Below are positions 13,253 through 22,520 of a DNA stretch of 23,729 bases, piece by piece (the first letter of the stretch is position 1; every line of letters begins with the position of its first letter). Source of the stretch: SXOA01 sp051004015 (lineage in GTDB: Bacteria; Planctomycetota; Planctomycetia; Pirellulales; Pirellulaceae); contig JBPCKT010000044.1 in assembly GCA_051004015.1 (NCBI GenBank), positions 1 through 23,729 of the forward strand, written 5' to 3'. The notes beneath the pieces were generated by a model. The model was not told the DNA's origin and did not search any database. It saw nothing but the letters and a program-made list of their open reading frames with translations. The position numbers and the translations under genes were made by a program.

Positions 13253-14122
13253 ATGCGAGGTAGCCAGGTGGGATGGCTAGATAAAACCCTGGATGCATTC
13301 AAGAGCAAGCCAACCATCGGCTACGCTCCGGATTCCGCGCCAGCGACGGAGCCCACGGCTCTCGCAGTTCTCGCACTCATTGCTCACAATCGCCGCTTGC
13401 AAGCTGCTCCCGCCATTGACTTCCTTTTGGCGTCCCAGTCTCCCGACGGCTCCGTCGGTGTCCGCCAAAAAGAGCCTGAGCCGCAGTGGCCAACGAGCCT
13501 CGCGGTGCTGGCCTGGCAAGCGTACGACAAACAAGCGTATGCGGACAACATCGACCGCGCGGTGAACTGGATTCTGCAAGCCAAGGGGAAGGCCATGGAG
13601 CAGACAGACGACATGGGGCACAACACCCAGCTTGTCGGCTGGTCGTGGGCGGAGGGGACGCATTCCTGGATTGAGCCGACCGCCTTTCATATTTTGGCGC
13701 TGAGGGCGGCCGGACGCGGCGAGCATCCCCGCACCCGCGAAGGCGTGACGCTGCTGCTGGATCGGCAGCTTCCCTCCGGCGGCTGTAATTACGGCAACAC
13801 GACCGTGCTGGGCCAGATGCTGCGGCCGCACGTTCATCCCACGGGCATTGCTCTCGTCGCACTGGCGGGAGAACAAGATCAAGGCAACCGCATTGCCAAG
13901 TCGGTAGCCTGGCTACGAAAGACGCTGTCGAAAGAGACGACTCCAGCTTCGCTGGCCTGGGGCCTGATGGGACTTGCCGCTCATGGAGTGACTTTGCCAA
14001 ATGCATCGGATTGGCTGGAAGGCGCATCCAAGCAAGTGCAATCCCACGACGGTTCACCGCACAAACTCGCCCTGCTTGCTCTCGCGGCAATCGGACCAAA
14101 ACTCCTGACCCCTGACTCCTGA
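13253..14122 (+). CDS. Alpha/alpha-toroid (prenyltransferase/squalene-cyclase-like repeat) protein
   Basis: This 289-residue protein is made of repeated helix pairs of about 50 residues with the signature LLASQSPDGSVG (58-69) and LLLDRQLPSGGCNYG (168-182), typical of the prenyltransferase/squalene-oxidase repeat superfamily. The catalytic DXDD of squalene-hopene cyclase is not visible and the protein is less than half the length of that enzyme, so terpene cyclisation is not claimed. No signal peptide is seen from ATG 13253, and no Shine-Dalgarno, so the start is uncertain. Its stop lies inside a heptanucleotide repeat 13 bases before the DUF362 gene. The two are probably one operon. Confidence 0.78.
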   Translation: MRGSQVGWLDKTLDAFKSKPTIGYAPDSAPATEPTALAVLALIAHNRRLQAAPAIDFLLASQSPDGSVGVRQKEPEPQWPTSLAVLAWQAYDKQAYADNIDRAVNWILQAKGKAMEQTDDMGHNTQLVGWSWAEGTHSWIEPTAFHILALRAAGRGEHPRTREGVTLLLDRQLPSGGCNYGNTTVLGQMLRPHVHPTGIALVALAGEQDQGNRIAKSVAWLRKTLSKETTPASLAWGLMGLAAHGVTLPNASDWLEGASKQVQSHDGSPHKLALLALAAIGPKLLTPDS

Positions 14123-14128
14123 CTCCTG
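14101..14128. repeat. Heptanucleotide tandem repeat (ACTCCTG)x4 over a stop codon
   Basis: Four 7-base units lie head to tail: ACTCCTG, ACCCCTG, ACTCCTG, ACTCCTG. The stop codon of the toroid protein (14120-14122) lies within the array, and its last residues (LLTPDS) are encoded by it. Because seven is not a multiple of three, a change of unit number would alter the C-terminus and shift which stop is used. Confidence 0.7.
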
Positions 14129-14135
14129 CCTTTTC

Positions 14136-15167
14136 ATGTCCTCCAAACCTTTCTCCTCCGTCCCTCCCTCCCGCATCTCCCGCCGCGCGCTCCTGGCCGG
14201 CGCGGGGTTGGTCGCGGCTGGAATTGTGGGGACGCGGACGGTTCGGCAATGGCTGAAGCAGCGGGCGAGCGTGTTTGTGGCGAAGCATCAGACCTATGGC
14301 GGGCCGCTTGTGCATACGATTCGGGACGGTCTCGTCGCAGGCGGCATCGATTCCGACACGCTGAAAGGTAAAAACGTCCTCCTCAAGCCGAACATGGTGG
14401 AGCCTTCGCGCGATGCGCCGCACATGACGACGCATCCGGCCATTATCCTGGCTGCTGCCGAAGTCTTCCGGGGTTGGGGAGCGAAAGTGACGGTAGGGGA
14501 AGGGCCGGGGCACGTTCGCGATACGGACATGGCGCTGGCAGAATCCGGCGTGCGAGAGGCGCTCGATTCGGCCAAGCTTCCCTTTGCGGACCTCAATTAC
14601 CAGGAGGTCGCTTGGGTGGAAAACCGCGGACGGGCCAGTAAGCTGGCCGGCTTCTGGTTTCCGCGAGCCGTCGCGGAGGCAGACATCGTCGTCTCACTGC
14701 CGAAAATGAAAACGCATCACTGGGTCGGCGTCACCGCGGCCATGAAGAACCTGTACGGCGTCATCCCCGGCATCAAATACGGCTGGCCGAAGAACGTGCT
14801 GCACCACAACGGCATTCCCGAGACGGTCTTTGACATCAATGCCTCGCTGCCGCGGACCATCGCCATCGTGGACGGCATCGACTGCATGGAAGGGGACGGC
14901 CCCATCATGGGAACGAAAAAGACGATGGGCCTGATCGTCATCGGCGCCAACCCCGCAGCGGTGGACGCCACCATCTGCCGTCTGATGGACCTGGATCCCA
15001 GCCAGGTTCCGTATCTGCAATTGGCCGGCGGCCGCCTCGGCCCCATCGACGAGCGGCTCATCAGCCAGCACGGCGAAAAGTGGCAGCCGCTGGCATCTCC
15101 ATTCCAGATTCTCGACAAGCCGCACCTGCAACGGCTCCGAAAGCACAAGGGCGTGCTGGTGACTTGA
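14136..15167 (+). CDS. Tat-exported DUF362 protein
   Basis: The 343 residues open with a twin-arginine signal: SRRALLAGAGLVAAG (residues 15-29). The DUF362 domain follows at about 70-320. Conserved blocks include LLKPNMV with THPAIILAAAEVFRGWGAKVTVGEGPG, then VVSLPKMKTHHWVGVTAAMKN, and IVDGIDCMEGDGP with GANPAAVDATICRLMDLD. DUF362 proteins have no settled function; some are fused to 4Fe-4S ferredoxin domains, which are absent here. Tat export suggests that a cofactor may be bound before export. The gene lies 13 bases after the toroid gene and converges with the NIPSNAP gene, leaving a 24-base gap with no clear terminator. Confidence 0.9.
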   Translation: MSSKPFSSVPPSRISRRALLAGAGLVAAGIVGTRTVRQWLKQRASVFVAKHQTYGGPLVHTIRDGLVAGGIDSDTLKGKNVLLKPNMVEPSRDAPHMTTHPAIILAAAEVFRGWGAKVTVGEGPGHVRDTDMALAESGVREALDSAKLPFADLNYQEVAWVENRGRASKLAGFWFPRAVAEADIVVSLPKMKTHHWVGVTAAMKNLYGVIPGIKYGWPKNVLHHNGIPETVFDINASLPRTIAIVDGIDCMEGDGPIMGTKKTMGLIVIGANPAAVDATICRLMDLDPSQVPYLQLAGGRLGPIDERLISQHGEKWQPLASPFQILDKPHLQRLRKHKGVLVT

Positions 15168-15191
15168 GCCGAGTTCCCTCCATGACCGCGC

Positions 15192-15626
15192 CTATTTCTT
15201 GGGTGAAAAGGCCGTGGCAGTCATGAAGACACTTTCCACCTTCTCCACGATCTTGCCGTCCTTCTCGGACGCATCGCGCGCTTTGATCCAATCCGGGTCG
15301 CTACGAAAGGCTTTCCAGGATTTCTCCGCGGCTTCCAGGCCGTCGTGCGAAACGACATAAATCAGCACAAGGTCCTTTTTCATCGGGTCCGTCGGCGTCC
15401 AATACATCTCGTTTTTCATCCCGTGCTTCTCGAACAGCTTCAGGGTGTGATCGCTAAACCGCTTGTGCAGCGCTTCCAGCCGGCCCGGCACGCAGTAATA
15501 GGTCCGCAGCTCATACACGCGCTCCCCTTTCACTTTGTCCTCCCCGGCGGATTGACCCGCCCAAAAATTCCCCGCCACAGCCGCCATGACCACGATGCCA
15601 ACCGACCAGCTCACATAGCGCGACAT
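15192..15626 (-). CDS. Secreted NIPSNAP-family protein
   Basis: The start is ATG 15626 with CAGGAG seven bases upstream (144 residues). The upstream in-frame ATG at 15677 lacks support. The N-terminal 25 residues form a signal peptide or anchor. The rest is one ferredoxin-like alpha/beta-barrel domain: VYELRTYYCVPGRLEALHKRF (38-58) is the typical opening of NIPSNAP, followed by HTLKLFEKHG (60-69), the LVLIYVVSHD strand (87-96) and SWKAFRSDPDWIKARD (103-118). Bacterial NIPSNAP proteins are usually cytoplasmic or exported small dimers of unknown role; exported versions are frequent in planctomycetes. I infer no enzyme activity. Confidence 0.9.
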   Translation of the reverse strand: MSRYVSWSVGIVVMAAVAGNFWAGQSAGEDKVKGERVYELRTYYCVPGRLEALHKRFSDHTLKLFEKHGMKNEMYWTPTDPMKKDLVLIYVVSHDGLEAAEKSWKAFRSDPDWIKARDASEKDGKIVEKVESVFMTATAFSPKK

Positions 15627-15777
15627 TACCAACTCCTGCTCGAAGGATGAAGAAATTGACAGGAGTGCCGAACCCACGGCAGCTTTCCCTGCTCTTCAGA
15701 TTAGCCAAAGCCGCGACCCGCATCATCCCCCGTACATCGGGAAAGTGGTGGCGTGAATTGGACTGCATGCACTGCCC

Positions 15778-15806
15778 TTGACCGCCCTAAGCACTGGACG
15801 TAACGT
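15778..15806 (+). promoter_or_regulatory. Promoter of tRNA-Gln
   Basis: A -35 box TTGACC (15778-15783, five of six consensus bases) and a -10 box TAACGT (15801-15806) are separated by 17 bases. The expected start, about 15813, lies roughly nine bases before the mature tRNA 5' end. The rest of the 15627-15777 gap shows nothing else I can support. Confidence 0.6.
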
Positions 15807-15821
15807 ATCTTAAGAATGCAC

Positions 15822-15892
15822 TGATCCCTAGTGTAATGGTAGCACGACTGACTCTGAATCAGTTAGTCAAGGTTCAAATCCTTGGGGGTCAA
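15822..15892 (+). tRNA. tRNA-Gln (anticodon CUG)
   Basis: All arms fold by eye. The acceptor stem TGATCCC (15822-15828) pairs with GGGGTCA (15885-15891) with one T-G pair, and the discriminator is A15892. The three-pair D stem is GTG/CAC, the anticodon stem ACTGA/TCAGT (15847-15851 with 15859-15863), and the seven-base loop CTCTGAA carries anticodon CTG at 15854-15856. The variable loop is TAGT. The T arm CAAGG-TTCAAAT-CCTTG spans 15868-15884. The weak first pair U1-A72 is typical of bacterial tRNA-Gln. CCA is not encoded. It stands alone, with its own promoter and terminator. Confidence 0.95.
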
Positions 15893-15904
15893 CTTGATTT
15901 CTGG

Positions 15905-15926
15905 GCATCCGCTCTTCGGATGCTTT
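15905..15926 (+). terminator. Intrinsic terminator after tRNA-Gln
   Basis: GCATCCG (15905-15911) and CGGATGC (15917-15923) form a perfect seven-base stem with loop CTCTT, followed by a short T-run. It begins 13 bases after the tRNA and also lies between it and the convergent PQQ propeller gene ending at 15951. Confidence 0.65.
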
Positions 15927-15950
15927 GGCCGACGGCAGGTTCATGCTGGT

Positions 15951-17804
15951 TCATTCGCTCCTGGCCCGCACGTCATACGCGGTGAGCGATTCTTGATCGC
16001 GGATGTAGAGCCGGCCGCCGGTGACTATCGGATGCGCCCAGGACGGACGACCGTGAGACTGCAGCTTGAATCTTCCGTGTTCGCGGTAACCTTCGGGGCT
16101 GACTTCCGCCAGGGCCACTTCGTGCCCTTCCCCCAGGATGTACAGCATGCCGTCCGCCACGCATAACGCACCCTTGCCGGCGCTGCGGGATTGCCACATG
16201 ATTTTTCCCGTCTTGAACTCCATGCACATCAAAGGGCCGGCGCCCGCGGAGTACATATGGTCGCCGACCTTCACAATGCCGCCATGGTGGCAGGACATTT
16301 TCTTCTCAAAGTAAACCTCTTCCGCCTGCTGCGTGCTGCCCGCCGAATTGATCTTGGACAGGCCGCCGCCGACGCCATAGGAGCTGGAGGCGAACACCAG
16401 GTTGCCCTCAATGATGGGAGAGCAGCAATTGGCCGTGCCGTTGGCAGGGGCGGCATATCGCCACAAAGGCTTTCCGTCCGCCAGTGAAACGCCGAAGACG
16501 CTCTCACGGGCGAATTGCACAATCTGCCGCACGCCTTCAATCTCTGCCACAACGGGCGACGCATAATGCGCTCCCTCGGTCACTTCCTTGCTCTGCCAGA
16601 CCAGTTTTCCGGTGAGCTTGTTCAGCGCAACAAGGGTCCCCGCCTTGCCGCCAGGGGTGACAATCAGCAGGTCATTCACAATCAGCGGCGACTCCGAGTA
16701 TCCCCAGCCGGGAGTGCCGCCCCCAAAGTCCGCTCGGAGGTTGACGTGCCACAAAGTCTTCCCCGTCGCGGATTCCAGACAATCGACGTCCCCATTGGCC
16801 CCTTCGACGTAGAGCCGGTCCCCATCGACTGTGGGAGTGCCGCGAGGGCCGTCTCCCATTCCATTGCGATATCCGCCGACGGTGGACCGGAGCTCCTTGG
16901 CCGTCAAGACTCCGTCGCCGGCGTATTTGCTGGTGATATAGTGCTTCTGCAACTCATCCGGCGAGATGACTCCATCCCGTCCCGCTTCAAACTTCTTGAG
17001 TGCCGTCCCAATCTCCTCGGCCGAGAGGAGCTCGTCTCCCTTGTCAATGCCAGGCTCGCGGCTGTCGATTCGGCCGAATTGGCGATCGAGCAGGCTACCC
17101 CGCGACTCCTGTCGCGAGATGCGGCCATCCGCATCTTTATCCAGCAGTTTGAGATATTCCGCCGTCCGCAACTCGGCCAGCGTATCCACCTCGGCTTGCG
17201 AATCGGCGCTATCCATGCGCTCGAAGGCATCGCGGAACTGATTGCCACACTCGTCGAAGCCAAGTTTTCCGTCGGCGTTCTTGTCGAGCTCCTTGAACCA
17301 GGCCTCGGCTCGTTGCTTGGCAATGACCTCGAGCGGTTCGCTGGCCGGCTCATCAAACTTGTTGTATTCCCAGCCAAACCGGGCCAGGGCTTCGGTTTCG
17401 TTGATAATGCCGTCACCATTTTTGTCGGCTTGTTTGAGCTGAGCCGCGACTTGAGTGTCGAGCAGCTCTGCGACGGGGCCCGGTTGCACGGCCCACAGCG
17501 TGCGCCCGTCCTTGGCATCGAGCGCGATGATGTGCTCAACGCCGTGCAAATCCCCCTGCGTGAAGATCCTTCCATCCTTTACCGCGATGGAGGAATAGCC
17601 GACGCCGACCGATTCGACTTGCCATAACTTCGTGGGGCCATCCTTGGGCCATTCTTTCAAGAGACCTTTGTCCGTGCTGATTCCGTCTCGATTCGGGCCA
17701 CGCCACTGCGGCCAGTCGCCGTCCCCGGAAGGAACCTGTCCCCAAGCGGCGGCGGTCAGAAGGACGACGGATAGGAAAAGAGGCGCAGGAATATGAATAC
17801 TCAT
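15951..17804 (-). CDS. Secreted PQQ-like beta-propeller with inserted EF-hand cassette
   Basis: The 617 residues begin with a signal peptide (about 1-22, AWGQ) and the planctomycete propeller signature WPQWRGPNRDG (31-41). Blade 1 follows (to about 108), with the blade motif IIALDAKDGRTLWAVQ. An inserted calcium-binding region spans about 112-308, with three canonical EF-hand loops (127-138 DKNGDGIINETE, 174-185 DKNADGKLGFDE, 222-233 DKDADGRISRQE) and two or three degenerate ones (near 252-264, 273-284, 294-304). The propeller then resumes (320-617), with blades such as LVALNKLTGKLVWQS and CMEFKTGKIMWQS. There is no sign of the dehydrogenase PQQ-site residues, so I call it a structural or binding propeller, not an alcohol dehydrogenase. 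It is co-directional with the hydrolase upstream. Confidence 0.9.
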   Translation of the reverse strand: MSIHIPAPLFLSVVLLTAAAWGQVPSGDGDWPQWRGPNRDGISTDKGLLKEWPKDGPTKLWQVESVGVGYSSIAVKDGRIFTQGDLHGVEHIIALDAKDGRTLWAVQPGPVAELLDTQVAAQLKQADKNGDGIINETEALARFGWEYNKFDEPASEPLEVIAKQRAEAWFKELDKNADGKLGFDECGNQFRDAFERMDSADSQAEVDTLAELRTAEYLKLLDKDADGRISRQESRGSLLDRQFGRIDSREPGIDKGDELLSAEEIGTALKKFEAGRDGVISPDELQKHYITSKYAGDGVLTAKELRSTVGGYRNGMGDGPRGTPTVDGDRLYVEGANGDVDCLESATGKTLWHVNLRADFGGGTPGWGYSESPLIVNDLLIVTPGGKAGTLVALNKLTGKLVWQSKEVTEGAHYASPVVAEIEGVRQIVQFARESVFGVSLADGKPLWRYAAPANGTANCCSPIIEGNLVFASSSYGVGGGLSKINSAGSTQQAEEVYFEKKMSCHHGGIVKVGDHMYSAGAGPLMCMEFKTGKIMWQSRSAGKGALCVADGMLYILGEGHEVALAEVSPEGYREHGRFKLQSHGRPSWAHPIVTGGRLYIRDQESLTAYDVRARSE

Positions 17805-17939
17805 CGAGAGGCTCGCACGAATAGGTGGGATTGTCAGGCGGGGACCAACGGGCGGTCTAGAGTTGGTCGTAATGGGAGGGCAGGCATAATTTTGGCGAAT
17901 GAAGCGGGAAAAAGAAAGACCCGCGCGAGCTACGAAGGA

Positions 17940-18782
<843 letters not shown>

Positions 18783-18896
18783 ATTGACGGTCGCTTTCAA
18801 AAGGTGGGTAATGAATGGGATACTTGAGGGAAGTCGTGAACATCAGTCGCTTCCATCGCGTAATGCTTCACACTTCCATCGCCTCCGGGGGTTCGC

Positions 18897-20243
18897 ATGT
18901 TGCCTCCACGCGTCTACCAGCTTACCGTGATCGCCTTTCTATGGGCATCCACCGCAATCGGCGCTGAACCACCGGCCAAGGATGCCGCGATGGAGAACTG
19001 GGGGCAGTGGCGCGGGCCGCTGGCCACGGGAGAAGCTCCCAGAGGCAATCCGCCGCTGACCTGGGACGAGGCGGACGGCACGAACATCCGCTGGAAGACC
19101 GCAATCCCCGGCCGCGGCCATTCCACGCCGGTCGTTTGGGACGACCGCATCTTCCTCACTACCGCCATTCCCTTTGGCGAGGCACTGCCGGCTCGCCCCA
19201 GCACAGCGGCCGGTAATCACGACAATCTTCCGGTCACGCATCGCCACAAATTCGTGGCTCTCGCCCTCCATCGGACCAGTGGAAAGATTCTGTGGCAACA
19301 AACTCTCCGCGAAGGGCTGCCGCAGGAGCAAGGACATCACACCGCAAGTCTGGCTTCCAACTCGGCGGTGACGGATGGCGAGCACGTCTTCGCGTTCTTC
19401 GGCTCGTTCGGCCTGTATTGCCTGGACGTGAGTGGCAAGCTCATTTGGAAGGCCGATTTTGGCGCGATGCAATCGCTGCATGGGCATGGCGAGGGAAGCT
19501 CGCCGGCACTGCATGGCGAAACGCTCGTGGTCAACTGGGATCACGAAGGGAAGTCGTTCGCGCTCGCCCTCAACAAGCGGACGGGCAAGGAGCGCTGGCG
19601 GGTGGAGCGGAACGAGGTCACTTCCTGGTCTTCGCCCATTATCATCGAGCACGCTGGCAAGCCCCAGGTGATCATTAGCGGCACCAGCCGGATTCGCGGC
19701 TACGATCTGGCGAGTGGCAAGGTGCTGTGGGAATGCGGCGGACTGTCGTCAAACATCGTCGCCTCGCCGGTCGGCGGAGACGGCATGGTCTTCGCCGGCA
19801 GCAGCTATGACAAGCGGGCATTGATGGCCATTCTGCTGGAAGGAGCGAAGGGGGACATTACGAATTCCAAGCAAATCGCCTGGAACCGCTTCCGCGGAAC
19901 GCCGTATGTTCCTTCACCATTGTTGTACGATGGCTCGCTGTACTTCCTCACGCATTATCAGGGCGTTCTGTCGCGTGTGGATGCCAAGACCGGTGATGAC
20001 AACCCTGGCTCTTTCCGCCTGAGCGGAATCTCCAACATCTACGCCTCGCCCGTCGCAGCGGTCGGCCGCATTTATGTCACCGATTTGGACGGCACCACCA
20101 TCGTCGTCACTCGCGGCGAAATCCCCCGCACCCTTGCGCTCAATCGCCTGACCGAGACCGTCAGCGCCAGCCCCGCCATTGCCGGCCGGCAGCTCTTCCT
20201 CCGTGGCGAGAAGCACCTGTATTGCCTGGAAGAGCAGAAGTAG
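18897..20243 (+). CDS. Secreted PQQ-like beta-propeller protein
   Basis: The 448 residues have a signal peptide (about 1-23, AIGAE) and the signature NWGQWRGPLATG (34-45). Repeated blades follow, for example FVALALHRTSGKILWQQ, YCLDVSGKLIWKADF, ALALNKRTGKERWRVE and IRGYDLASGKVLWECGG, ending at LYCLEEQK. Unlike the 15951-17804 protein it has no EF-hand insert, but it opens with the same WxQWRGP motif, so the two are related paralogues. No PQQ-site residues are evident; the name refers to the fold. It is divergent from the hydrolase gene with a 114-base spacer lacking a clear promoter. No Shine-Dalgarno precedes ATG 18897. Confidence 0.88.
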   Translation: MLPPRVYQLTVIAFLWASTAIGAEPPAKDAAMENWGQWRGPLATGEAPRGNPPLTWDEADGTNIRWKTAIPGRGHSTPVVWDDRIFLTTAIPFGEALPARPSTAAGNHDNLPVTHRHKFVALALHRTSGKILWQQTLREGLPQEQGHHTASLASNSAVTDGEHVFAFFGSFGLYCLDVSGKLIWKADFGAMQSLHGHGEGSSPALHGETLVVNWDHEGKSFALALNKRTGKERWRVERNEVTSWSSPIIIEHAGKPQVIISGTSRIRGYDLASGKVLWECGGLSSNIVASPVGGDGMVFAGSSYDKRALMAILLEGAKGDITNSKQIAWNRFRGTPYVPSPLLYDGSLYFLTHYQGVLSRVDAKTGDDNPGSFRLSGISNIYASPVAAVGRIYVTDLDGTTIVVTRGEIPRTLALNRLTETVSASPAIAGRQLFLRGEKHLYCLEEQK

Positions 20244-20360
20244 GGCAAGCTAGCAGAGGAGCAGCTTGTTGTATGCCAAGCCTTGCATTGACCTGTTCAT
20301 GGGCGAAAGGTAATCTCCGCGACGCTTGGTCCCAAAGTCAGCTCCACTCTCGGAGGCGGC

Positions 20361-21245
20361 ATGCGCTATTTGCTGGGAAGAAACGCTTGCATATTTGCGC
20401 TGCTCGCCTTTGCGTGGCCGACAACCGTTGCCCGGGCGGAAGACTCGCTTGATCAACTGCGGGAGGAAGTGCGGACCGAAGACCCTCCCGCCCCCAGCCG
20501 TGAAAGGGCGAATGAGCGCCAGGCGACGAGCTACGATCCCTATTCCGATCCAAGCAATCCCGATACCCACGACGAAGGTTGGGCTGAACTGTTCCTACCC
20601 GCGGTCGTGGTCGCGGGGACTGCCGCAACGGCTCCCTTCTGGGGTCCGCCGATGCTGGTGGGAGATTCCCGCCTGGTGGATGGTTACTTTCCGCGTTATC
20701 CGTACAAGCACCGCGGCGGCTACATGTGGATCGGAGATCCCGTGCCCGATGTTTACGTCGTGGGTGTGCGAGCCCGCAGCGATTTCGGCACTAACTTTGG
20801 ACGGTTTGACTGGGTGGGAGGAAACCTGCTCGTCGAATCCACGGCGCGATTCGGGGCAGAAACTGACTTTCGAGTGCTCCAAGAGACTGGCCCCGGCAGC
20901 CTGAGCGATTCGCTCACGCTCGGCGACGCCAACCTCTTTTATCGCTTCGCTCAGAGCGACCAGTTCCAGGGACGGGCCGGCCTTGGTTTCAATTACCTAG
21001 TGGACCAGGCCGACAGTAATTTTGGTTTCAACTTCACCTATGCCGCGGATTGGTATCCGGTGAAGCCGGTCATTGTCTCCGCGGAACTGGACCTGGGCTG
21101 GCTGGGGCAGGAAAGCCTGTTTCACCTGCGAGTCACCGAAGGAGTGAACTGGAAGTACGGCGAGGCCTACGTCGGCTACGACTACTACGACGTCGGCAAT
21201 TTCCAGGTTGGCGGCATGGTGGCCGGCGTGCGGCTGTGGTTCTAA
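20361..21245 (+). CDS. Probable outer-membrane beta-barrel protein
   Basis: The 294 residues start after GGAGG (20352-20356) with a signal peptide (about 1-26, VARAE). An acidic, low-complexity segment (30-70) precedes a beta-rich domain of alternating hydrophobic and polar strands with many Gly and aromatic residues (about 110-294), such as AGLGFNYLVDQADSNFGFNFTYAADWY and EAYVGYDYYDVGNFQVGGMVAGVRLWF. The C-terminal residue is Phe after Trp, the classical BAM recognition ending of outer-membrane barrels. I do not recognise a family. A pore, binding or structural role is open. Confidence 0.75.
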   Translation: MRYLLGRNACIFALLAFAWPTTVARAEDSLDQLREEVRTEDPPAPSRERANERQATSYDPYSDPSNPDTHDEGWAELFLPAVVVAGTAATAPFWGPPMLVGDSRLVDGYFPRYPYKHRGGYMWIGDPVPDVYVVGVRARSDFGTNFGRFDWVGGNLLVESTARFGAETDFRVLQETGPGSLSDSLTLGDANLFYRFAQSDQFQGRAGLGFNYLVDQADSNFGFNFTYAADWYPVKPVIVSAELDLGWLGQESLFHLRVTEGVNWKYGEAYVGYDYYDVGNFQVGGMVAGVRLWF

Positions 21246-21265
21246 CGGCTCGCACTCTCCTCGCG

Positions 21266-21271
21266 TATAAT
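21266..21271 (+). promoter_or_regulatory. -10 box just before the aminotransferase start
   Basis: A perfect TATAAT lies seven bases before ATG 21279, inside the 33-base gap after the barrel gene. No Shine-Dalgarno is present, so the transcript may start on or one base before the ATG. No -35 match is seen. Confidence 0.4.
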
Positions 21272-21278
21272 CCGCGGT

Positions 21279-22460
21279 ATGACTGCGCCGCTCGCTAGTC
21301 TGGACCTCGACCGCTGGGCCTCTTTCGGCAAGTTCTGGTCCATTCGCCCGGACACCATCTACCTCAATCACGGCTCCTTCGGTCCGCCGCCGGAATCCGT
21401 CCGAGCAGCGCGGCTGAAGTGGATCAGCGAGCTCGATTGCCAGCCGATGGACTTTTTCGTGAGGACGTTCGAGCCGGCCTGGCGCGCCGCTCGCGACAAG
21501 CTGGCGGAGTTCATTTCCGTACCGGCGGATTCGCTCATTTTCGTGGAAAACGCGACGGCCGGAATGAACGTCGTGGCCGATTCGTTTCCGTTGCATCCCG
21601 GCGACGAAGTTGTGTTGACCGACCATGAATATGGCGCGGTTGTCCGCATCTGGGAGCGGGCCTGCGAGCGCGTGGGCGCTCGCGTCACCATCGCCCGGCT
21701 GCCGCTGCCGTTCACGACGGCGGCAGAGACGGTCGATACTCTTCTCAGCCAGGTCACGCATGGCACGCGGTTAATCGTCATCAGCCACATCACTTCGCCG
21801 ACGGCGGTGATCTTCCCCGTCCAGGAAATCTGCCGCCGAGCTCGCGAGCGGGGAATAGCCGTCTGCATCGATGGGCCGCACGCTCCCATGCAGATTCCGC
21901 TCGACATCTCTCGGCTGGGTTGCGACTACTACACGGCCAGTTGCCACAAGTGGCTCTCCGCGCCGTTCGGGTCGGGCTTTCTCTACGTGTCCCATCAGCA
22001 TCAGTCCCGCATTCGCCCCCCCGTCCTCTCGTGGGGCCGCTTGCCTCCACTGCCGATTGAATCGTGGAGCGACGAGTTCTGCTGGAGCGGCACGCGGGAC
22101 TCCTCGCCGTACCTGTCTATCCCCGCTGCCATCGAGTTCATGCGGAAAGTGGGACTCGACTTCTTTCAAAAAGGCTCGCATGCCCTGGCTCAATACGCCC
22201 GGCAGCGGCTCGTCGAATTAACGCAGCTCGAGCCCATCGTTCCCGATGACCCTGCCTGGTATGGCAGCATGGCCCACATCCCGCTCCCGCCGGGCGACCG
22301 GACCGCTCTCCAGGATGCCCTTTGGCAGCAACATGGCATTGAAGTCCCCATCGTGGATTGGAACGGCCGGCGCTTCATCCGCGTCTCCTGCCATCTCTAC
22401 AACTCGCCGGAGCAGATTGATCGGCTCGTCGCGGCCTTGCGGCAACTGCTCCGCGCATAA
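21279..22460 (+). CDS. PLP-dependent class V aminotransferase (isopenicillin-N-epimerase-like)
   Basis: The 393 residues show the class V fold-type I pattern: YLNHGSFGPPP (28-38) at the N-terminus, ENATAGMN (90-97) for the phosphate site, the strand end CIDGPHAP (196-203) with PLP-ring Asp198 and His201, and SCHKWLSAPFGSGFLYV (221-237) with the Schiff-base Lys224. NHGSFG together with the DGxHA and HKW motifs fits the isopenicillin N epimerase / cysteine-desulfurase-like subgroup. There is no antibiotic cluster nearby, so epimerase activity should not be assumed; amino-acid transamination or desulfuration is equally possible. It is a cytoplasmic protein without a signal peptide. Confidence 0.92.
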   Translation: MTAPLASLDLDRWASFGKFWSIRPDTIYLNHGSFGPPPESVRAARLKWISELDCQPMDFFVRTFEPAWRAARDKLAEFISVPADSLIFVENATAGMNVVADSFPLHPGDEVVLTDHEYGAVVRIWERACERVGARVTIARLPLPFTTAAETVDTLLSQVTHGTRLIVISHITSPTAVIFPVQEICRRARERGIAVCIDGPHAPMQIPLDISRLGCDYYTASCHKWLSAPFGSGFLYVSHQHQSRIRPPVLSWGRLPPLPIESWSDEFCWSGTRDSSPYLSIPAAIEFMRKVGLDFFQKGSHALAQYARQRLVELTQLEPIVPDDPAWYGSMAHIPLPPGDRTALQDALWQQHGIEVPIVDWNGRRFIRVSCHLYNSPEQIDRLVAALRQLLRA

Positions 22461-22475
22461 GCGTTGTTCCCGGGG

Positions 22476-22481
22476 TATACT
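22476..22481 (+). promoter_or_regulatory. -10 box upstream of the lipoprotein gene
   Basis: TATACT lies 39 bases before ATG 22521, in the 60-base gap after the aminotransferase gene. No good -35 box is visible at the usual distance, so this is a weak call. Confidence 0.3.
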
Positions 22482-22520
22482 TGAGGTCCCGCAAATTCCC
22501 CGCCGACTCTTCTACCTGCC

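Noticed and set aside
13377..14513. 378-residue minus-strand open frame
   Set aside because: It crosses two plus-strand genes with clear domains (toroid repeats and Tat/DUF362) and has shadow-frame composition.
15656..15661. TTGACA in the NIPSNAP/tRNA gap
   Set aside because: No -10 box at a suitable distance and no plus-strand gene directly follows; the tRNA has a better promoter at 15778-15806.
16515..17627. 370-residue plus-strand open frame
   Set aside because: It is the antisense of the EF-hand region of the PQQ-like propeller, with no export signal or domain.
18897..20243. True PQQ-dependent dehydrogenase
   Set aside because: The protein has propeller blades but lacks the length (about 600 residues) and the vicinal-Cys and metal/PQQ ligand pattern of quinoprotein dehydrogenases.
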